Assembly (NCBI GenBank): GCA_022573605.1
Contig: JACZTQ010000029.1
Span: forward strand, 1-18,572
Direction: 5' to 3'
Source of the DNA: Pseudomonadota bacterium
Lineage (GTDB): Bacteria; Pseudomonadota; Alphaproteobacteria; Rhodobacterales; Rhodobacteraceae
Length of the DNA stretch: 18,572 nt
Position numbers and translations under genes: made by a program. This document shows positions 13,435 to 18,572 of the stretch, one piece after another. The notes beneath the pieces were generated by a model. That model was not told the origin of the DNA. It was given only the letters and a program-made list of their open reading frames with translations, and did no database searches. Each line of letters opens with the position of its first letter. Within the stretch, counting starts at the first letter, position 1.

Positions 13435-14382
13435 TTAATAGCCGCGCGCGCGGTCTACAACATGCAAGAACGGCTCGCCCCGCCGGTGCCGGGCGATCTG
13501 GGCGATGATTGCCTGGCTGGCGGTCTCGGGCCGGGTGACGCTGGCGATATGCGGGGTGACGGTGACCCTCGGGTGGCTCCAGTAGGGGTCGTCGGGGGGC
13601 AGCGGCTCGACATCGGTGACATCCATGGTGGCGTGGCGCAGCCGCCCGGCGCCCAACGCCTCCAGCAGCGCCCGGTGATCGACGAGCTGGCCGCGGGCGG
13701 CGTTGACCAGGCAGGCGCCGCGCGGCATCCGGGCGATGCGCCTGGCGTTGAGGATGCGGCTGGTCGCGTCGGTCCAGGGCAGCAGGAGGACCAGGATCTC
13801 GGCCGCGGCGATGGTCTCGTCCAGCGTCTCCGGGCCCGAGCGGCACTCGACGCCAGGGATATCCTTGGGCCTGCGCGACCAGCCGATGACGTTGAACCCG
13901 TGGCTGGCGAGGCGCGCCGCGCAGGCGCCGCCGAGCGCCCCCAGACCGAGGATGCCAACGGTGCGGTCGCGGGCCAGCGGCGGGTAGTCGACCTCCCATT
14001 CGGCGATCGGCGCACTGTCGATGTAGCGGTCGATATCGAGGTGATGGCGCAGCACGTGGCCAGTCACGTAGTCGATCATGCCCAGGGTCAGCCCGTCCTC
14101 GACCATGCGCACCAGCGGCACGTCGCGGGGCGGATCGAGCCCGAGCGCGGCCTCGACCCCGGCCCAGAGATTGAGGATGCCGCCCAGCCGGGTGTAGGGC
14201 GTGAAATCCGTCACCGGGCCGTCCGGCGCCAGGATGATGTAGTCGACGCAAGCGGGATCGGCATCGGCCGGGTCCAGCCGCAGGTCGATCTCGATCCCGG
14301 CGGCGGCGGCGGCGGCGGGCAGATGCTCGCCATATGCCGCGCGCTTTTCGGGGTTGCCGGCAAACAGGACGACCGGGGCCAT
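13435..14382 (-). CDS. ghrA: Glyoxylate/hydroxypyruvate reductase A
   Basis: A 315-aa D-2-hydroxyacid dehydrogenase of the GhrA type, reducing glyoxylate to glycolate and hydroxypyruvate to glycerate with NAD(P)H. The nucleotide loop GILGLGALGG is at 143-152. WSRRPKDIPGVE (168-179) follows the second strand; the Arg pair fits NADPH preference. The catalytic triad is Arg230 (NAARGQLV), Glu259 (DVEPLP) and His278 (TPHIAS). The N-terminal motif NLWAGVEAAL (71-80) is typical of GhrA rather than GhrB. Start ATG 14382 with AGGAGAG. It lies 78 nt after rodA with an imperfect hairpin between, so co-transcription with the cell-wall genes is uncertain. Confidence 0.92.
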   Translation of the reverse strand: MAPVVLFAGNPEKRAAYGEHLPAAAAAAGIEIDLRLDPADADPACVDYIILAPDGPVTDFTPYTRLGGILNLWAGVEAALGLDPPRDVPLVRMVEDGLTLGMIDYVTGHVLRHHLDIDRYIDSAPIAEWEVDYPPLARDRTVGILGLGALGGACAARLASHGFNVIGWSRRPKDIPGVECRSGPETLDETIAAAEILVLLLPWTDATSRILNARRIARMPRGACLVNAARGQLVDHRALLEALGAGRLRHATMDVTDVEPLPPDDPYWSHPRVTVTPHIASVTRPETASQAIIAQIARHRRGEPFLHVVDRARGY

Positions 14383-14416
14383 GGCGCTCTCTCCTCTATC
14401 CGTCTTTGTTTCCAGG

Positions 14417-14458
14417 CAATTTCCGAGTCGCCAAATGAAGTCATTTGGCTCGAAATTG
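14417..14458. repeat. Long imperfect hairpin after rodA
   Basis: CAATTTC (14417-14423), GAG (14425-14427) and CCAAATGA (14431-14438) pair with TCATTTGG (14441-14448), CTC and GAAATTG (14452-14458), giving 18 pairs with bulges of 1 and 3 nt and a tiny AG centre. It starts 2 nt after the rodA stop on the minus strand and lacks a T-run. It is AT-richer than its surroundings. It may stabilise the rodA 3' end or be a dispersed repeat. Confidence 0.6.
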
Positions 14459-14460
14459 CT

Positions 14461-15600
14461 CTATCGCCGGTGGACATGCGCGGACTGGATCAGACCGAAG
14501 GCCAGCAGCAGGACCAGCATCGCCGAGCCGCCGTAGCTGACCAGCGGCAGCGGCACCCCGACCACCGGTATCAGACCCATCACCATCGCCATGTTGACGG
14601 CGAAGAACAGGAAGAAGGTGGCGGTCAGCCCGCCGGTCAGCAAGGCCCCGAAGCGGTCCCGGTTGCCGGCCATCGAGGCAAAACAGAACACCAGCACCAG
14701 CAGATACAACCCCAGCAGCGAGACCGATCCGGCAAAACCGAACTCCTCCGCCAGCGTGGTGAAGATGAAGTCGGTGTGCTTCTCGGGCAGGAAGTTGAGC
14801 CGGGTCTGGGTGCCCTGCATGAAGCCGCGCCCGTCGAGGCCGCCCGAGCCCATGGCGATTTTCGACTGGGTGATGTGGTAGCCCGCGCCGAGCGGATCGG
14901 CGCCTGGGTCCAGGAAGGTATCGATGCGGCGGTACTGGTAGTCCTTGAGCACCTGCCACTCGGTGCCGCGCGAGGCCATCACGGCGTAGAGCGCCCCCGC
15001 CGCCAGCCCGATGGCGGTGGCGAAATACCACCAGCTCACCCCGGCCAGGAACAGCACCATGGCGCCGCCCAGCCCCAGCAGCAGGGCGGTGCCGAGGTCG
15101 GGCTGCTTGAGCACCAGCAGCATCGGCGCGGCGATCAGCAAGAGCGGTGGCAACAGCCAGAGCGGGTGCGAGACCCGGTCCCGGCCGAGCCAGGCGTAGT
15201 AACGCGCCAGCGCCATCACCAGGGCGATCTTCATCAGTTCCGAGGGCTGGAGTTGCAGCGGCCCGAGCTGGATCCAGCGCTGCGCGCCCATGCTGCGGAT
15301 GCCGGCGAACTCGACCGCGACCAGCAGCCCGAACGCACCGAGATAGGCCAATGGCGAGACGAAGCGGAAAAACCTGATGTCGATCATGCCGATGATCAGC
15401 ATCAGCGCCACGCCGACCGCGAACCGGCTCATCTGGCGCCCGGCCCAGGGCTCCAGCGAGCCGCCGGCGACCGAGTAGAGCATCACGAACCCGATCGAGG
15501 CGATGGCGCCGACCAGCAGGATCAAGGCCCAGTTCAGGCGCAGCACCTTGCGCAGCAGGCCGAGGCGGTTCGGCATCATTTCAGCCGCGGGGTATGGCAT
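14461..15600 (-). CDS. rodA: SEDS peptidoglycan glycosyltransferase RodA
   Basis: A 379-aa polytopic inner-membrane protein that polymerises lipid II during cell elongation together with PBP2. SEDS motifs present are YSVAGGSLEPWAGRQMSRF near residues 43-61, WIQLGPLQLQPSELMKIALV, KQPDLGTALLL, the extracellular loop RRIDTFLDPGADPLGAGYH with the essential Asp, QSKIAMGSGGLDGRG, FLPEKHTDFIFTTLAEEFG, and a final GVPLPLVSYGGSAML. Start ATG 15600 follows GGAGG; a GTG two codons earlier is less likely. It is the last gene of the mre block, separated from mrdA by 197 bp that contain a 120-bp repeat element. Confidence 0.95.
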   Translation of the reverse strand: MPYPAAEMMPNRLGLLRKVLRLNWALILLVGAIASIGFVMLYSVAGGSLEPWAGRQMSRFAVGVALMLIIGMIDIRFFRFVSPLAYLGAFGLLVAVEFAGIRSMGAQRWIQLGPLQLQPSELMKIALVMALARYYAWLGRDRVSHPLWLLPPLLLIAAPMLLVLKQPDLGTALLLGLGGAMVLFLAGVSWWYFATAIGLAAGALYAVMASRGTEWQVLKDYQYRRIDTFLDPGADPLGAGYHITQSKIAMGSGGLDGRGFMQGTQTRLNFLPEKHTDFIFTTLAEEFGFAGSVSLLGLYLLVLVFCFASMAGNRDRFGALLTGGLTATFFLFFAVNMAMVMGLIPVVGVPLPLVSYGGSAMLVLLLAFGLIQSAHVHRR

Positions 15601-15639
15601 ATCCACCCTCCGCCGGTCTCCGGTGTTCCAGGAAAGCGG

Positions 15640-15759
15640 GCATCGTCACCGCCCTCTCCCCCGACCCCTCTCCCACAGGGAGAGGGGGGCGCAAATGGCG
15701 CCACCGGCGCCTCTCCCCCTCCCTGCGGGAGGGGGCCGGGGGGAGGGCTGTGACGATGC
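15640..15759. repeat. 120-bp composite C-rich element with perfect 10-bp inverted ends
   Basis: GCATCGTCAC (15640-15649) and GTGACGATGC (15750-15759) are exact inverted ends. Between them lie three perfect or near-perfect hairpins: CCCCTCTCCC with GGGAGAGGGG (15665-15674/15678-15687), GGCGCC with GGCGCC (15697-15702/15706-15711), and CCCCCTCCC with GGGAGGGGG (15715-15723/15727-15735). It is inserted between mrdA and rodA. Same size and plan as 8854-8971. Confidence 0.7.
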
Positions 15760-15797
15760 TATTATGGGGCCAATTCGGGCGGGTGCGGCGGCCAGAC

Positions 15798-17762
15798 TCA
15801 TGTGCGGATCCTCGGTTCGGCCGGCTCGGGGCGAGGTTGGGGCGGGGCGCGCTCGCGCTCGGGCCGCTGGCCGGGGGGATAGGCCTCGAGCGGCACTTCT
15901 TCCCCGTAGAGTGCGCGCATCATCACGTCGCGGGCGATCGGGGCGGCGACCTTCGAGCCGCCGCCGCCGTGCTCGACCACCACCGCGACGGCGTATTTCG
16001 GCTTGTCGAAGGGCGCAAAGCAGAGGAACAGCGCGTGGTCGCGGCGCTTCCACGGCAGGTCGGCGTTCTTGATCACCCCGGCGGCGCGCTCGGCGGCGGT
16101 GATGTTGCGCACCTGGCTGGTGCCGGTCTTGCCCGCCATCGCCATTGCCTGGTCGGCGATGCGCGAGCGCCGCGCGGTGCCGCGCCGCCCATTGACGACG
16201 TCGAACATGCCGCCGCGCACCAGCGCCAGGTGCTCCGGGCGCAAGCCCAGATCGGCCGGTTCGGCGAGGGTCACCGGAGTGCCGCCACGGGCGCGGATCA
16301 GGCGCGGCCGCACGGCCCGGCCCGAGGCCAGACGCGCCGCCATCACCGCTTGTTGCAGCGGCGTGGTCAGCACGAAACCCTGGCCGATGCCGGCGTTCAG
16401 CGTGTCGCCGACCCGCCAGGCGTCGTCGTGCATCCGGAGTTTCCAGGCCTTGTCCGGGATCAGCCCGCCCTTGATCGCCGGGATCGGCAGTTCGGCGGCG
16501 GCGCCGAGGCCGAAGCGGCGCGCCATCGCGGCGATGCGCTCGATGCCGGCCCGCCTGGCCATCTCGTAGTAGAACACATCGCAGGACTGCTCGATCGCCT
16601 GGCGCAGCTTGAGATGGCCGTGCCCGCCCCGGCGCCAGCAGTGGAAGCGGCGCCGCCCGAGCTTTATCCAGCCCTTGCAGAACACCCGCTCCTCGGGAGA
16701 CACCACCCCGGCCTCCAGCGCCGCCAGCGCCACCATCATCTTGAAGGTGGAACCGGGCGGATACAGGCCGCTGGCCCACTTGTTGGCGAGCGGCCGGTAT
16801 TCGTTGTTCAGCAGCCGTTGCCAGTCCGTGGTCGAGATGCCGCGCACGAACAGGTTGGGGTCGTAGGTCGGGTTCGAGATCAGCGCCAGCAGGTCGCCAT
16901 TGTTGACGTCGATGACGACCACCGCGGCGGCCTCGTCGGCCAGCCGCTCGCGGGCATAGGCCTGGAGGCCGAGATCGAGGGTCAGGTGCAGGTCGGTGCC
17001 GGGAACGCCGTCGATGCGGTCGAGCTCGCGGATCACCCGGCCGACCGCGTTGACCTCGATGCGCCTGGTGCCGGCCGTGCCGCGCAACTCGTGCTCGATG
17101 GCGCGCTCGATGCCGGTCTTGCCGATCTGGAAATCCGGCAGTTGCAGCACCGGGTCGGCGATCTCCTGGGCCTTCAACTCGCGCTCCGTGACGCGGCCGA
17201 CATAGCCGACGACATGGGCGGTAAGCTCGCCGTTGGCGTAGTGCCGCGACAGCCCGACCTCGGGCTGGACCCCGGCCAGCGCGGGCAGGTTGGCGTTGAC
17301 CGCGGCAAAATCGCGCCAGTCGAGGTAATCGGCCACCGCCACCGGCACGAAGGCGCTTTTCTTGCGCATCTCCCTGAGCACCCGGCGGCGCCGGCGCGGC
17401 GGGATGTCGATGATCAGGCCGAGCCGGTCGAGCATCGCCTCGACATCGCCGGCCCGTTCGCGGATCATCACCACCCGGTAGTTCTGGCGATTGACCGCCA
17501 GCGGCGCCCCGGAGCGGTCGAAGATCTCGGCCCGCACCGGCGGGATCAGGTGCAGGTTGATGCGGTTTTCCTCGGCCAGCAGGCGGTAGCGCTCGGCTTC
17601 GACGATCTGCAGGCGGCGCATGTGGTAGGCCAGCACCGCGCCGACCGCCAGTTGCCCGCCGAGCGCGATCAGGCCGCGCCGGGTCAGCGGCCGGTGCTCG
17701 GCGCCTTGCTCCTCCTGGCGCCGCTTGAGGGCGTCGCGGCGGGCCTTTCGGTCGCGGTTCAT
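15798..17762 (-). CDS. mrdA: Penicillin-binding protein 2 (elongation transpeptidase)
   Basis: A 654-aa class B PBP that cross-links lateral-wall peptidoglycan as partner of RodA. A cytoplasmic basic start is followed by one membrane helix (about 29-47), the dimerisation/pedestal domain (about 70-250, with RAEIFDRSGAPLAVNR) and the transpeptidase domain. The catalytic motifs are Ser338-Thr-Phe-Lys341 (PPGSTFKMM), SCD at 393-395 (the PBP2 form of SXN) and KTG at 545-547 (AGKTGTSQ). The C-terminal tail after about 628 is Pro/Arg/Glu-rich and probably disordered. Start ATG 17762; its GAGGGA ribosome site overlaps the mreD stop 10 nt upstream, implying coupling. The length is normal for the family. 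Confidence 0.95.
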   Translation of the reverse strand: MNRDRKARRDALKRRQEEQGAEHRPLTRRGLIALGGQLAVGAVLAYHMRRLQIVEAERYRLLAEENRINLHLIPPVRAEIFDRSGAPLAVNRQNYRVVMIRERAGDVEAMLDRLGLIIDIPPRRRRRVLREMRKKSAFVPVAVADYLDWRDFAAVNANLPALAGVQPEVGLSRHYANGELTAHVVGYVGRVTERELKAQEIADPVLQLPDFQIGKTGIERAIEHELRGTAGTRRIEVNAVGRVIRELDRIDGVPGTDLHLTLDLGLQAYARERLADEAAAVVVIDVNNGDLLALISNPTYDPNLFVRGISTTDWQRLLNNEYRPLANKWASGLYPPGSTFKMMVALAALEAGVVSPEERVFCKGWIKLGRRRFHCWRRGGHGHLKLRQAIEQSCDVFYYEMARRAGIERIAAMARRFGLGAAAELPIPAIKGGLIPDKAWKLRMHDDAWRVGDTLNAGIGQGFVLTTPLQQAVMAARLASGRAVRPRLIRARGGTPVTLAEPADLGLRPEHLALVRGGMFDVVNGRRGTARRSRIADQAMAMAGKTGTSQVRNITAAERAAGVIKNADLPWKRRDHALFLCFAPFDKPKYAVAVVVEHGGGGSKVAAPIARDVMMRALYGEEVPLEAYPPGQRPERERAPPQPRPEPAEPRIRT

Positions 17763-17772
17763 GGCCGATCCC

Positions 17773-18297
17773 TCATGCCGGTTCGCCCTTGCGCCAGCCG
17801 ATCCGGAACAGCCAGCGCAGGACCAGGGCGAGCACCGGGTAGAGCGCCATCGTCGCCAGCCACTGATAGGCGAGGTCGGTCAGGTAGGGCGGGTGGGCCA
17901 GCAGCAGCAGCACGATCAGCCACTGGGCCATGATCACCAGGGCGAGCACGGCGGCGAGCAGCAGCCATTCGGTGACGAAGCCGCGCCGCGACAGGCCGGG
18001 ACCCAGCGCCTTGAGGAACTCGGCGGCGAAGACCAGGGTCAGCACCCCGGCCCCGACCGGGGCGTCGGTCATCAGGTCGCGGGTCAGGCCGAGGGCGAAG
18101 ACGGCGATCAGCACCGCCGCCTCGGGCCGGCGGATCGACCAGTAGGCGACGACGCAGAACAGGATGTCGGGCGACGGGTAGGCATCCGCCGAGAGCCCCA
18201 GCGGTGCGGCCTCGACGGAGATCGCGGCCAGACCCAGCACCCCCATCAGGGCGATGCGGAGCAGGCGCGGCGGCGAGAACCAGAGGGCGTGGTCCAT
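17773..18297 (-). CDS. mreD: Rod shape-determining protein MreD
   Basis: A 174-aa inner-membrane protein of the elongasome with about five hydrophobic segments (near residues 12-32, 44-52, 58-70, 84-92, 110-135 and 145-162). Diagnostic are YPSPDILFCVVAYW (40-53) and the ALGLTRDLMTDAPVG block (68-82), the usual G-x-x-x-D motif of MreD in alphaproteobacteria. Start ATG 18297 has a near-ideal GGGGAGGA ribosome site lying within the last codons of mreC, 3 nt separate the mreC stop from this start, and 10 nt separate its stop from mrdA. The tight spacing indicates one transcript from mreC through mrdA. Confidence 0.92.
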   Translation of the reverse strand: MDHALWFSPPRLLRIALMGVLGLAAISVEAAPLGLSADAYPSPDILFCVVAYWSIRRPEAAVLIAVFALGLTRDLMTDAPVGAGVLTLVFAAEFLKALGPGLSRRGFVTEWLLLAAVLALVIMAQWLIVLLLLAHPPYLTDLAYQWLATMALYPVLALVLRWLFRIGWRKGEPA

Positions 18298-18300
18298 GGT

Positions 18301-18572
18301 TCAGTTTCCTCCCCCCGACAGGGCCGGGGCGAGCGGGGCGGCCGGTGGCGTTTGCTGATCCGCGCCTAGCGGGCGCGGCGGGCCCGAAAGGATCAGCCCG
18401 CCGGATTTTTCGATGCGGGTATCGGGGGCGTAGCGCAGCAGGCGGACGAATTCGAGCCGGGCGTAGTCGGCGCCGAGAGCGACGCGCCAGGTGCCGTCGG
18501 GCATGGCGACCAGGCGGCCGACGGCCAGGTCGGGCGGGAACACGCCGCCGTCGCCGGAGGTGCGCACCGCGT
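18301..18572 (-). CDS. mreC: Rod shape-determining protein MreC, C-terminal part (runs off edge)
   Basis: The frame is open to the right edge of the window, so only about 90 C-terminal residues are seen. RTSGDGGVFPPDLAVGRLV and the later YARLEFVRLLRY segment are typical of the end of the MreC beta-sandwich domain. A Pro/Ala/Gly-rich tail follows. MreC is a periplasmic scaffold anchored by one N-terminal helix (outside this window) that links MreB/MreD to PBP2. Its position ahead of mreD in an mre operon supports the call despite truncation. Confidence 0.88.
   Translation of the reverse strand, partial: AVRTSGDGGVFPPDLAVGRLVAMPDGTWRVALGADYARLEFVRLLRYAPDTRIEKSGGLILSGPPRPLGADQQTPPAAPLAPALSGGGN

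Noticed and set aside
13462..17933. Very long plus-strand open frames (763 and 779 codons) opposite ghrA, rodA and mrdA
   Set aside because: They are antisense shadows caused by high GC. The proteins are low-complexity (Arg, Gly, Gln, His-rich) with no recognisable domain, while the minus strand encodes textbook families.
1..18572. tRNA, rRNA, CRISPR arrays, integrase or transposase genes
   Set aside because: Looked for and not seen: no cloverleaf candidates, no regularly spaced repeats and no recombinase motifs. The repeats present are short non-coding palindromes.

Overview
The window is GC-rich DNA with dense coding and strong third-position GC bias. Gene content points to an alphaproteobacterium, plausibly Rhodospirillales-like: an mreC-mreD-mrdA-rodA cell-shape operon, GhrA, DUF502 and LysE proteins, a DUF547/TIGR04283-type glycosyltransferase pair and an ars-type aquaporin. 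This placement is an inference from gene families, because no rRNA is present. LAYOUT: Positions 1-265 hold no convincing gene but contain two palindromic repeats. Positions 266-1563 (minus) carry a PIN-domain toxin-like gene preceded by and overlapping a 248-aa companion, a non-standard toxin-antitoxin-like pair. Positions 1703-3444 (plus) carry a VUT-family membrane protein, a repeat, a terminator-like hairpin and a glutathionyl-hydroquinone reductase. Positions 3455-5832 (minus) carry a family 2 glycosyltransferase overlapping a DUF547 secreted protein, then a FrnE-like DsbA-family oxidoreductase. Positions 6043-8040 (plus) form the most unusual locus: an 82-aa secreted peptide precursor with a double-glycine-like motif behind a Sec signal, a stable 12-bp hairpin, a Sec-exported C39-type cysteine peptidase, and an outer-membrane barrel with an N-terminal coiled coil. 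The last two genes overlap by ATGA. The set recalls the FapD/FapF pair of Pseudomonas functional-amyloid operons, with a different substrate. Positions 8074-9461 (minus) hold an ars-type aquaporin and ArsC, separated by a composite 118-bp repeat. Positions 9462-10000 hold an apparent arsC promoter, a short-chain dehydrogenase relic, and a strong candidate for an unannotated ~76-nt small RNA with promoter and terminator. Positions 10001-11788 (plus) encode an orphan family 5 solute-binding protein. Positions 11963-18572 (minus) hold lysE, DUF502, ghrA, rodA, mrdA (PBP2), mreD and the 3' end of mreC, which runs off the right edge. HOW THE GENES WORK TOGETHER: mreC/mreD/mrdA/rodA encode the elongasome that builds lateral-wall peptidoglycan. 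arsC and the aquaporin fit arsenate reduction followed by arsenite exit, and the TIGR04283-type glycosyltransferase family is linked by name to arsenosugar synthesis, although no arsR or arsM is present here. The peptide/C39/barrel genes fit a path of Sec export, periplasmic cleavage and outer-membrane release. The intergenic spaces are rich in small palindromic repeats of three kinds: GTAGGG-tagged hairpins, C-rich hairpins (two of them inside ~120-bp elements with inverted ends), and one near-perfect 22-bp-arm palindrome.
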